NCBI GenBank assembly: GCA_013002305.1
Contig: JABDKG010000053.1
Location: 79,667-143,666 of the forward strand
Length of the DNA stretch: 64,000 nucleotides
Direction of reading: 5' to 3'
From: Hellea sp.
GTDB taxonomy: Bacteria > Pseudomonadota > Alphaproteobacteria > Caulobacterales > Maricaulaceae
Positions within the stretch are counted from its first letter, which is position 1, and each line of letters begins with the position of its first letter. This document shows, piece after piece, positions 16,655-24,455 of the stretch. The notes beneath the pieces were generated by a model. The model ran no database searches and was not told the origin of the DNA. It was given only the letters and a program-made list of their open reading frames with translations. Position numbers and translations under genes: made by a program.

Positions 16655-17961
16655 TTTGAAGCCTTCCCAGTAACGCGTGACGCAGCTTTTAAGCCCTTGG
16701 CAAAATCACTCGTGATATCTTTGATATCCTCGAGGCCAACAGACACGCGGATGAGATCTTCGCTAATACCGGAGGCTTCCAGCGCCTCTTTGGTCAAGCG
16801 TGAATGGGTTGTGCTGCCCGGATGTAAAACAAGCGTGCGGCTATCACCGACATTGGCAAGGTGGCTCGCGAGCTGGACGGAGTTGATAAAGGCAATTCCG
16901 CCTTCTCGCCCGCCAGTGACACCGAAGCATAACATCGCTCCTGCGCCGTTAGGGAATAGCGATTTCGCGACATCAGAACTTTCATTACTATCAAGTTCAG
17001 GATGATTGACCCATGTGACCGCGTCTTGCTCGAGAAGCCAGTCCCTTAAGGATATGGTATTTTTGACATGTTTTTGCATACGCAGCGACAAGGTCTCAAC
17101 GCCTTGTAGGATGAGAAAGGCGTTTTGCGGCGAGAGAGCCGCGCCGAGATCTCGCATGGCCTCACTGCGAACCTTCATAACAAAACAATTCGGGCCAAAC
17201 TCTTCCCAAAACCGCATGCCGTGATAAGGCGCGAAGGGCTCGGTCATTTCCGGAAAACGGCCATTGCCCCAATCAAAATTTCCGCCGTCAACAATCACGC
17301 CGCCAATCGCCGCGCCGTGTCCGCCAATCCATTTCGTGATCGAATGAACAACTATGTTTGCGCCATGCTCAATCGGGCGGCAAAGGGAGGGCGTCGCAAA
17401 GGTCGCATCCACAACCACCGGCACGCCCATTTCATTGGCGATTTTGGCAATCTCCGGCAGGTTCGATGTCTCCATGCCGGGGTTTGAAATGCTTTCACAA
17501 AAGACCAGTTTCGTATTGGGCTTGATCGCCGCTCGTAGTGCTTCGGGATCATTAATCGAGACAAAATCAGTATTGATATCAAAGCGCGGCAAAGTATGGC
17601 GCAGCAAGGTCGCTGTTGAACCATAAATTTGTTCGGACGAAACGATATGATCGCCCGCCGAACAAAGCGTTGTGAAAGTTGCATAAAGCGCCGACATCCC
17701 CGAAGCTGTACAAATCGCGCCGCTGCCGCCTTCGAGCGCCGCCAGTCTTTGCTCTAAAACCGCGACGGTCGGATTGGATATACGCGAGTAAATATGTCCG
17801 CCGCGCTCAACATTGAACAAGGATTTAGCGTCCGACACGTCATCAAATGCATAGGAGGTAGTTTGGTAGATAGGCACTGCCCGAGATCCGAATTGCAGTT
17901 CTGGTGAATAACCCGTGTGCAGGGCGATTGTTGAAGGTTTATAAAAAGATGAATTGCTCAT
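16651..17961 (-). CDS. metY: O-acetylhomoserine sulfhydrylase family PLP enzyme
   Basis: This 436-residue Cys/Met-metabolism PLP enzyme has the phosphate-binding SGMSALYATF stretch, the VVDATFATP segment before the cofactor site and the Schiff-base lysine in HSITKWIGGHG. The substrate-side GMRFWEEFGPNC is typical of MetY (O-acetylhomoserine aminocarboxypropyltransferase). MetY makes homocysteine from O-acetylhomoserine and sulfide, or methionine from methanethiol. The frame is open to 18075, but that extension reads through a palindromic repeat, and ATG 17961 starts the conserved SNSSFYKPSTIALHTGY. A homocysteine supply next to betaine genes fits the methyltransferase at 1-686. A methanethiol-recycling role after DMSP demethylation is also possible. 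Confidence 0.88.
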   Translation of the reverse strand: MSNSSFYKPSTIALHTGYSPELQFGSRAVPIYQTTSYAFDDVSDAKSLFNVERGGHIYSRISNPTVAVLEQRLAALEGGSGAICTASGMSALYATFTTLCSAGDHIVSSEQIYGSTATLLRHTLPRFDINTDFVSINDPEALRAAIKPNTKLVFCESISNPGMETSNLPEIAKIANEMGVPVVVDATFATPSLCRPIEHGANIVVHSITKWIGGHGAAIGGVIVDGGNFDWGNGRFPEMTEPFAPYHGMRFWEEFGPNCFVMKVRSEAMRDLGAALSPQNAFLILQGVETLSLRMQKHVKNTISLRDWLLEQDAVTWVNHPELDSNESSDVAKSLFPNGAGAMLCFGVTGGREGGIAFINSVQLASHLANVGDSRTLVLHPGSTTHSRLTKEALEASGISEDLIRVSVGLEDIKDITSDFAKGLKAASRVTGKASK

Positions 17962-18037
17962 GTAAATCTTTCGAATATTCTTACGCGCTTGATAAATCCA
18001 CGCTGGCCATTTGTCGAGAAAAACCCCTAACCCACTT

Positions 18038-18139
18038 CGCTCTCCCCGCCTTAGCGCGGGGTCCATGGTTACCAACCTATTTTCAAAGTTACACTTAAAT
18101 TCGACATCGCTTGGGTCCCGCCCTACGGCGGGATAAGCG
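18038..18139. repeat. Inverted pair of palindromic repeats (REPIN-like), second family
   Basis: Two 28-bp elements, at 18038-18065 and (complement) 18112-18139, match at 21 of 28 positions in inverted orientation. Each is a hairpin: CCCCGC/GCGGGG at 18044-18061, and CCCGCC/GGCGGG extended by TCGCTT/AAGCGA at 18107-18140. They sit between the mttB-like and metY genes, the second only seven bases after the mttB stop. They probably protect or partly terminate the upstream transcript. No T-run follows, so a strong intrinsic terminator is unlikely. Confidence 0.7.
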
Positions 18140-18147
18140 AGTTCAGA

Positions 18148-19680
18148 TTAGCTAATATTACTATCCTCAAAGCTGGCCTTTTTGTCGGCCATGTATTTTA
18201 GCAAGCGTGCATCAATGTCTGGATCAAGTTCCGGTGGTTGATAATCCGCCAGCATAGTCTTGTAGATTTTTTCGGCGCGGTCTTCGGCTGATAATGACCC
18301 ATCTTCGACCCATTGCTCATAGCTGTTATTGTCAGCCACTTCAGATGTATAGAATGCGGTTTTAAAGTTTTTCTGGGTATGTTCACAGCCAAGGAAATGT
18401 TGTCCCGGGCCAACTTCTGCGAGAGCATCTAAGGCCTGACCATTTTCGCTCATATCAACGCCTTTGGCATAAACCGCCATCATGCCAGCTTGATCGCAGT
18501 CCATGATAAACTTCTCGTATCCCATGGAGAGACCGCCTTCTTGCCAGCCTGCTGTGTGGAGCATGAAATTCACGCCAGCCAGTAATCCGTTTTGCAGCGT
18601 GTTAGCGGCTTCGTAAGCTGCCTGTGCATCCGGGAGTTTAGAGGCGTTAAACCCGCCGGCTGAGCGGAAAGGTACGCCGAGCCGCCGCGCAAGCGCCGCG
18701 CCCATATTGATGATAAGCGAAGCTTCAGGCGTTCCGAATGTCGGTGCGCCGGATTGCATCGACATGGACGACACGAAGTTACCGTAAATCACAGGTGCAC
18801 CGGGACGAACCAATTGCGCCAATGCCATCCCAACCATGCCTTCCGCGAGGCTCTGCGCTGCAACGGCGGCAGAGGTCACGGGCGACATTGCGCCTGCCAC
18901 CACAAATGGACTTGGGATAACAGCTTGGTTATGCCGAGCATAGTTCTTGAGCGAGCCGAGCATGACCCGGTCAAATGTCATCGGTGAATTTGCGTTGATC
19001 AAGCTGACCAACACGCAGTTCTCTTCGACAAAGTCATCGCCAAAAACAATCTTAGCCATATCGACCGTATCAAGCGCGCGACGCGGCGCGGTGACAGAAC
19101 CCATGAAGGGCTTGTCGGAATATTTGATATGGGAGTAGACCATATCGTAATGGCGCTTGTTGACCGGCAGATCGACAGGCTCACAAACCGTCCCGCCGCT
19201 GTGATGCAGATGCGGTGACATATAAGCGAGTTTTACGAAATTGCGGAAATCCTCAATCGTAGCGTAACGGCGGCCGCCCTCTTTTGAATAGACGAACGGC
19301 GGGCCGTAAGCCGGAACTAAAACCGTGTTAACGCCGCCGATTTCGATGTTGTTTGCGGAATTACGCGCATATTGCGTAAACTGAGCCGGTGCTGATATTT
19401 GAATGATCTCACGCAGCATACCCCGCGGAAAACGAACGCGCTCACCATCTGCTGATGCGCCTGCCGCAACGAACAAGTCAATAGTCTCTTTGTCGTCTTG
19501 GATATCAATCCCTATTTCCTCAAGAATTGTATCAGCATTGTATTCGAGGATTCCTAGATCAGTATCGCCTAAAACCGAATAGGGCGGAATTTTCCGCACG
19601 ATAAACGGGTCTCTAGGAGCCTTCGCGGCTGCATTTGCTGCGGCGCGACCTGCGCGGCCACCTCTTGCTCGTCTTGCCAT
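18148..19680 (-). CDS. Non-pyrrolysine MttB-family methyltransferase, predicted glycine betaine:corrinoid methyltransferase
   Basis: This 510-residue TIM-barrel protein belongs to the trimethylamine methyltransferase (MttB) superfamily. The frame has no internal amber codon, so it is a non-pyrrolysine member like glycine betaine methyltransferase MtgB. Characteristic stretches include GDTDLGILEYNADTILEEIG, AYGPPFVYSKEGG and SAGGFNASKLPDAQAA. The first 22 residues are an arginine/alanine-rich tail (MARRARGGRAGR, then AAANAAAKA). It would move a methyl from glycine betaine or a related quaternary amine to Co(I) of the corrinoid protein at 25073-25762, leaving dimethylglycine. All expected partners lie in the same operon. 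Substrate is inferred from the dimethylglycine and sarcosine genes nearby; proline betaine or carnitine remain possible. Confidence 0.85.
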   Translation of the reverse strand: MARRARGGRAGRAAANAAAKAPRDPFIVRKIPPYSVLGDTDLGILEYNADTILEEIGIDIQDDKETIDLFVAAGASADGERVRFPRGMLREIIQISAPAQFTQYARNSANNIEIGGVNTVLVPAYGPPFVYSKEGGRRYATIEDFRNFVKLAYMSPHLHHSGGTVCEPVDLPVNKRHYDMVYSHIKYSDKPFMGSVTAPRRALDTVDMAKIVFGDDFVEENCVLVSLINANSPMTFDRVMLGSLKNYARHNQAVIPSPFVVAGAMSPVTSAAVAAQSLAEGMVGMALAQLVRPGAPVIYGNFVSSMSMQSGAPTFGTPEASLIINMGAALARRLGVPFRSAGGFNASKLPDAQAAYEAANTLQNGLLAGVNFMLHTAGWQEGGLSMGYEKFIMDCDQAGMMAVYAKGVDMSENGQALDALAEVGPGQHFLGCEHTQKNFKTAFYTSEVADNNSYEQWVEDGSLSAEDRAEKIYKTMLADYQPPELDPDIDARLLKYMADKKASFEDSNIS

Positions 19681-19692
19681 AATATGTCCTCT

Positions 19693-21636
19693 TTATGACC
19701 TGCGCCGTTTGCGGCGTCTTTGTTGGTTGTTTTCACTTTGTGCTGGCGCCGTCGGAAACTTCATCGAGCCGACGAAATAATCCTGAAATTTTGGCTCCAG
19801 CGCGGTTTCCATTTTTTCGATATGTTTGACCGCTTCAATAATTTTGGCTCGGTGACCTCGATCAAGAAGGGCCATCGCGGCACCCATGCCCGCTGCATTA
19901 CCGACAGAACGGATGATATCCGCAGGCGCATTGGGGATGATACCAATGTCTGACACATATTTGGGATCGAGATGCGTCCCAAAAGCCCCTGCCAATAAAA
20001 CTTCGTCAAACTGTTCACAGCCAAGAGATTCGGCGAGCAACTGCGCGCCAGCATAAAGCGCAGCCTTAGCGAGCTGCACAGCACGAATATCTGTCTGTTT
20101 GATGTAAAGCGGGTTTACTGCTCTATCCAACAGAAGATATTTTTGACTTTTGCCTTCATTGTCCGGCAGCATGCGTCCCGATGTATCTCCATTCACAAAT
20201 AGACCACCTCGATCCACCAGCTCAGCGTTTGCAAGTTCAACCATGACTTCGAAAATGCCGGAGCCGCAAATACCTGTAATTTTATGGTTAGAAAGATCAT
20301 CTTCATCGGACAACCATTCATCATGGCCGATAATTTTAACGCTCGCCTTCTTGGTGATCGGGTCAATCCGCACGCGTTCAATCGCGCCAAGGCTGGCGCG
20401 AACGCCGCAGCTTATTTCTGCGCCTTCCAGCGCCGGACCTGTTGGCGAAGAGGCTGCCGTAACCTTGCCATTGTGGGAAAGAACGAGCTCAGCATTTGTG
20501 CCAATATCTACTAGTAAGACTGAACGATTTTCCATGATTGCAATCTGCGTGAGATATGCCGCCGTTGTGTCTGCCCCGACATGGCCGCCAATGAGCGGAA
20601 ACAGCGACACCTGCGCCGTGTCGGATAATCCGAGGTCCAGTCGCCCAGCTGGAATATCAAGCCAGTCTTTAATGGCGAGCGTAAAGGGCGCGACGCCAAG
20701 CTCGACCGGATTTGCCCCGATGACCAGATGATGCATGATCGGATTACCGACGCAGATGACATCCAGAAGTTGGTTAGGCCCAAGCGCTAGCTTTTCAACC
20801 GCTTCGGCGAGCATAGATTTAATCTGACCGCGAATAGCGGCGGTTAGCTTAATTTCGCCGCCTTTATTTATCATAATGTATGAGACTCGGCTCATCAGAT
20901 CTTCGCCGTAGCGAATTTGAGGGTTCATGGCGGCCTTTTCATAGACCGGCTGACCCGATGCCAGATTAAACACATACATCGCAACAGACGTCGAGCCGAC
21001 ATCAATGGCCGCGCCGTAAAGATCAAACGGAGATGGCGGCCAGACATCAATGATTGTATCATCGTTTCGAACCACCGAAATGACCGTGCGATCATGCTTG
21101 CGCAAAATGTCCTGCAACTTGATCAGCATGCGGTGAGTTGGACGAACGCACAATCCATGGTGTTCGTTTAGGGCTGCAACCAATGCCTCCCCGTCACTTG
21201 GGTTTGCTTCGAGCGTAGGTACGGGCAATTGCACCATATACAGACGAATTGCCGGGTTCAGGGGCACATCAATCGGCGTACTTTTTTTATGTATGGAGCT
21301 TTCGGCTTCGCGGCTATCGCTCGGGACTTCTACGACGAGATCTCCGCGTATTTTAGCGCGGCAGGCCAGGCGCCGCGTGTCTGACAGCTCTCCATCATGA
21401 ATGGCTTTCTTCTCGGTTGGGGTCAGCTTGCCGATATTTTCAACGGTAACATCCAGATTAAACTTGGCGTGTTTACCAGTGTCGATCTCGCACTGGCAGC
21501 GCTTGCACAGACCCATACCGCCGCAAATGGATTGGATATCAACACCCGCGTTAAGCGCTACGTCATAGACGGTTTGGCCATCCTGTGCCTCAGTCCGAAT
21601 ACCGGACGGTGTGAATATGACAGTGTGCTTGCCCAT
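19693..21636 (-). CDS. Corrinoid-activating ASKHA protein with N-terminal [2Fe-2S] ferredoxin domain (RACo/MtgR-like)
   Basis: This 647-residue protein joins a plant-type ferredoxin domain to an ASKHA ATPase domain. Ferredoxin ligands are C38, C44, C47 and C92, in C-x5-C-x2-C...C spacing; C49 also lies nearby. Later motifs GAAIDVGSTSVAMYVF, LLVDIGTNAELVLS and ITGICGSGIFEVM are the nucleotide-binding repeats. Such proteins use ATP and a low-potential electron to return inactive Co(II) corrinoid to Co(I). The C-terminus ends in a basic tail (QQRRRKRRRS) that mirrors tails on two other system proteins. Its start overlaps the GFA gene stop by one base. The electron donor is not encoded nearby. 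Confidence 0.88.
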   Translation of the reverse strand: MGKHTVIFTPSGIRTEAQDGQTVYDVALNAGVDIQSICGGMGLCKRCQCEIDTGKHAKFNLDVTVENIGKLTPTEKKAIHDGELSDTRRLACRAKIRGDLVVEVPSDSREAESSIHKKSTPIDVPLNPAIRLYMVQLPVPTLEANPSDGEALVAALNEHHGLCVRPTHRMLIKLQDILRKHDRTVISVVRNDDTIIDVWPPSPFDLYGAAIDVGSTSVAMYVFNLASGQPVYEKAAMNPQIRYGEDLMSRVSYIMINKGGEIKLTAAIRGQIKSMLAEAVEKLALGPNQLLDVICVGNPIMHHLVIGANPVELGVAPFTLAIKDWLDIPAGRLDLGLSDTAQVSLFPLIGGHVGADTTAAYLTQIAIMENRSVLLVDIGTNAELVLSHNGKVTAASSPTGPALEGAEISCGVRASLGAIERVRIDPITKKASVKIIGHDEWLSDEDDLSNHKITGICGSGIFEVMVELANAELVDRGGLFVNGDTSGRMLPDNEGKSQKYLLLDRAVNPLYIKQTDIRAVQLAKAALYAGAQLLAESLGCEQFDEVLLAGAFGTHLDPKYVSDIGIIPNAPADIIRSVGNAAGMGAAMALLDRGHRAKIIEAVKHIEKMETALEPKFQDYFVGSMKFPTAPAQSENNQQRRRKRRRS

Positions 21637-22043
21637 TAGTTCGCGCGAACACCTTCTATTGGATAGCCTTCATATTGCGGTAGACCATCAGTAATATCGT
21701 AATGGGCTGGCTTTTCTTCGACGTAAATATGGCCCTTTACCTTGAGGCCTGATGTATCGTCGATACAACCCGTTAATACGCTCATGGTCGGCTTTTCGTG
21801 CATGGACCAGAACATATAGCATCCGCAATTCGGACAATGACCGGATTCTGATCTATCAGAGACCGGCAACCAATTGACTTCGCCTTTAATTGTGATGTTT
21901 TCGCGCGGCGCGCCAGCGGCCGAAATATACAATCCTGTCAACTTTTGACATTGCTTGCAGTGGCAATACCAAATGTCGGACAGCCCAGCCGCCTCAAAGG
22001 TGACCGAGCCGCACAAACAGGAGCCTTTATAGATTTTTACCAC
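21636..22043 (-). CDS. GFA/CENP-V family zinc protein
   Basis: This 135-residue protein has the GFA fold signatures: GSCLCGSVTFE (CxC), YCHCKQCQKLTG and GHCPNCGCYMFW, giving two zinc sites. The frame is open to 22133, but GTG 22043 overlaps the upstream stop as TAGTG and gives the normal N-terminus, VKIYKGSCLCG. Founding members bind S-hydroxymethylglutathione, although formaldehyde activation by the family is disputed. Its position inside a methyl-transfer operon, in a genome with two sarcosine oxidases, fits handling of stray formaldehyde. This is inference, since GFA proteins are diverse. Confidence 0.87.
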   Translation of the reverse strand: MVKIYKGSCLCGSVTFEAAGLSDIWYCHCKQCQKLTGLYISAAGAPRENITIKGEVNWLPVSDRSESGHCPNCGCYMFWSMHEKPTMSVLTGCIDDTSGLKVKGHIYVEEKPAHYDITDGLPQYEGYPIEGVRAN

Positions 22044-22951
22044 TAAGCGCTCCGGCGACGGCGTCGTGCGCCTCTTGCGCCGCGTCCGCCCTCTTCGCCA
22101 GCTGCAGGTACTGGACGGTAATATTTGATCCAATTACCGCAATTCGCGTCATTATTATTAAGAACGTCTGCGGCCCGAACGGCTGGCACCAAACCCTCAT
22201 GGAGTGGATTGACAATCGCAGACGTCATACCGGCGCAGGCCAGCATGGGAAGGAAGGCGTTGTTGATCGCATGCCGATTAGGAAGACCGAAAGCGACGTT
22301 TGACGCGCCGCAGGTCGTATTGACACCTAGTTCATTTCTAAGGCGCCCGACAAGTTTGAAAACGTCAGTACCCGCCGAGCCGATCGCGCCAATAGGCATA
22401 ACAAGCGGATCAACGACGATGTCTTCGGGCTTAATGCCGTAGTCAGAGGCCCGGTTGACGATGCGCTTAGCGACTTCGAAACGGACGTTTGGATCTTCTG
22501 AAATGCCGGTATCATCGTTTGAAATGGCAACAACTGCGCAATCATATTTTGCCACTAACGGCAGAACCCGTTCCATGACTTCTTCTTCAGCAGTCGTCGA
22601 ATTCACGAGTGGACGGCCCTTATAAACCGATAGGCCAGATTCAAGCGCTTCGATAATCGAACTATCAATACACAATGGAACGTCTGTAAGGTTTTGAATT
22701 AAGGGAATTACTTCGGCCATTATGGCAGGTTCATCCGCAAGTGGGACACCGACATTGACGTCGAGTATCTGAGCGCCGGCCTCAACTTGGGCCAGAGCTT
22801 CTTTTTTGACGCGCCAGTAATTGCGCTCTTTGAGTTCCTTGGAAAAGAGCTTGCGGCCGGTTGGATTGATCCGCTCGCCAATCATGGCGAAAGGTTGGTC
22901 AAAGCCGATAACGACTTCTTTGCTTGCTGAGGTTAAAACTGTTCGGGCCAT
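22043..22951 (-). CDS. Methyltetrahydrofolate:corrinoid methyltransferase (MtgA/AcsE-type, pterin-binding)
   Basis: This 302-residue protein has a dihydropteroate synthase-like barrel (pterin-binding family). Diagnostic stretches are MIGERINPTGRK near residues 23-34, GAQILDVNVGVP (59-70), CIDSSIIEALESGL and TTCGASNVAFGLPNR. Such enzymes move methyl groups between corrinoid protein and THF. In the inferred direction methyl-Co(III) plus THF gives 5-methyl-THF. The last 20 residues are an arginine/glycine-rich tail (GGRGARGARRRRRSA) that is not part of the barrel. It lies ten bases after metF and is coupled to the GFA gene. MetH-type methionine synthase is excluded by the short single-domain length. 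Confidence 0.9.
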   Translation of the reverse strand: MARTVLTSASKEVVIGFDQPFAMIGERINPTGRKLFSKELKERNYWRVKKEALAQVEAGAQILDVNVGVPLADEPAIMAEVIPLIQNLTDVPLCIDSSIIEALESGLSVYKGRPLVNSTTAEEEVMERVLPLVAKYDCAVVAISNDDTGISEDPNVRFEVAKRIVNRASDYGIKPEDIVVDPLVMPIGAIGSAGTDVFKLVGRLRNELGVNTTCGASNVAFGLPNRHAINNAFLPMLACAGMTSAIVNPLHEGLVPAVRAADVLNNNDANCGNWIKYYRPVPAAGEEGGRGARGARRRRRSA

Positions 22952-22960
22952 AAAATTTTC

Positions 22961-23998
22961 CTATGTAATGGCTGCTATATTTGCAAATGACTGTTCGGGC
23001 GCCCAGGGTTTACGGTCGCCGAGCACACCGGAGCACTTGACGACATCACCGACCCATTTTTCCTGACGGTAAGCCATGACATGGACTCCGGCGACTCCGT
23101 CAATTTCTTTGACCTGTTGCATAATCTCGGCGCATATTTTGCGGCCTTCAAGTTTGGGCTTTTCGGATTGCTCGAGACGCCTCACAAGCTCATCCGGAAT
23201 ATGGACGCCCGGCACATTGCTGCGCATCCATGTGGCGGTTTTAGCTGAGGGCAACACGCCTGCCCCGATAATGATATAGGCTTTTTCCGTTAGGCCGAGA
23301 TCACGAGCTTTAGCCATAAAGTCCTTGAGCATCGGAATATCAAAACAATATTGAGACTGAATAAATTCTGCACCTGAATCGATTTTTTTGGCGAGTTGAT
23401 CAGCACGATTGGCAATAGGCGGCACAAACGGATTAATCGATGACCCGATCATCATACGCGGGGCGAGATCGAGTTTGCGACCTGAGAGAAATTGGCTGTC
23501 ATCCCGCATGATTTTAATGGTTTGAGCCAGAGATATTGAATCCAGATCAAAAACGGGTTTAGCTTCCGGATGATCCCCGGCCCCTACGTCATCTCCGGAA
23601 AGACACAGAACGCTACAAACGCCTAGCGCAGCTGCGCCAAGCGTATCGCCCTGGATAGAAATCCTGTTTCGGTCTCGGCAGGAAACCTGCAAAATCGGAG
23701 AATATCCAGCGCGGGTCAGGATCGCGCAAACGGCAAGGCTCGACATATGGCAATGGGCGCCCGATCCGTCTGTGGCGTTAATCGCGTCGACATATCCGTC
23801 AAATAAAGACGCACGCCTTAGAACCTCTGTGGGATCAGCTGAATCCGGAGGCGCTATCTCTGTGGTGACGGCGAATTGCCCGGCCCGCAATACTTGCTCG
23901 AACCGCCCATGAGAGACATGTCCTTCAAGACGGGGAAGTGGATCGCCCGGGTTGGTGCCGACTTTTGCCGGATTGCGCGGTACTTCAATGTCTATCAC
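22961..23998 (-). CDS. metF: Methylenetetrahydrofolate reductase, MetF catalytic subunit
   Basis: This 345-residue MetF-family flavoprotein is a TIM barrel with FAVTTEIAPPDSADPTEVL near the N-terminus, YVDAINATDGSGA, ILQVSCRDRNR and LCLSGDDV, all typical of methylene-THF reductases. The frame opens at GTG 24019, but the second GTG, at 23998, follows GGAGAAGG by a good distance and overlaps the metV-like gene by 14 bases. It is paired with the MetV-like gene as in acetogens. In this context it should oxidise 5-methyl-THF to methylene-THF, the reverse of its biosynthetic direction, which requires an acceptor of higher potential than NAD+ or strong product pull. It could also serve methionine synthesis. 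Confidence 0.9.
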   Translation of the reverse strand: MIDIEVPRNPAKVGTNPGDPLPRLEGHVSHGRFEQVLRAGQFAVTTEIAPPDSADPTEVLRRASLFDGYVDAINATDGSGAHCHMSSLAVCAILTRAGYSPILQVSCRDRNRISIQGDTLGAAALGVCSVLCLSGDDVGAGDHPEAKPVFDLDSISLAQTIKIMRDDSQFLSGRKLDLAPRMMIGSSINPFVPPIANRADQLAKKIDSGAEFIQSQYCFDIPMLKDFMAKARDLGLTEKAYIIIGAGVLPSAKTATWMRSNVPGVHIPDELVRRLEQSEKPKLEGRKICAEIMQQVKEIDGVAGVHVMAYRQEKWVGDVVKCSGVLGDRKPWAPEQSFANIAAIT

Positions 23999-24455
23999 TG
24001 ACCTTCTCCGCAATTTCACCGCGCGCTATGCGGAGCCAGGTTGATTTCCCTTGATCGCGATGATCAATGGCAAACTCAATATCTTTGATATCGTCCCCGA
24101 ATTTCATTCGTGCCGCGCCGTCCCAGGCCTGCACCCAAACACATTTCATTTCCGGTTTAACTTCACACATACCGTCGGCACGTACGCCTCCACAGGGGCC
24201 GTTTCGGATGGTCTTAGGGCAATTCATTGGGCAGCTCATACCGGTCTTGGACAAGGCACAATTCCCGCACATTTTGCAATCAAACAGAAATCCTTTTAGA
24301 CCAGATTCCATGGCTGTAATTGGCCGATCAAGTTTTTTCCCAAACACCTTATTGACGCCTCTCAGCGTACCAACAATCGCTGGATTAACGGAATGGTAGA
24401 GCCGCTCGAAAAAGCGCGAATGCTTCACGGCGAAGAGGCGAACTCTATAAGACAT
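23985..24455 (-). CDS. metV: MetV-like cysteine-rich partner of methylenetetrahydrofolate reductase
   Basis: This 156-residue protein matches the MTHFR C-terminal (MetV) family. Eight cysteines fall in a block: C60, C63, C66, C75, C79, C88, C97 and C105 (DCKMCGNCALSKTGMSCPMN, then GPCGG). This array can hold iron-sulfur clusters or zinc. In acetogens MetV couples MetF to an iron-sulfur or other electron carrier. It overlaps DUF1638 upstream by 11 bases and metF downstream. The C-terminal WVQAWDG and HRDQGKSTWLR segments are conserved in the family from memory. In this pathway it could take electrons from methyl-THF to a carrier other than NAD. Confidence 0.85.
   Translation of the reverse strand: MSYRVRLFAVKHSRFFERLYHSVNPAIVGTLRGVNKVFGKKLDRPITAMESGLKGFLFDCKMCGNCALSKTGMSCPMNCPKTIRNGPCGGVRADGMCEVKPEMKCVWVQAWDGAARMKFGDDIKDIEFAIDHRDQGKSTWLRIARGEIAEKVSDRH

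Noticed and set aside
17962..18075. N-terminal extension of the O-acetylhomoserine sulfhydrylase
   Set aside because: It is read through a palindromic repeat; the conserved protein starts at ATG 17961.
18148..19680. Pyrrolysine-containing trimethylamine methyltransferase
   Set aside because: The MttB-family frame is continuous with no internal amber codon, and no pyl genes are seen.
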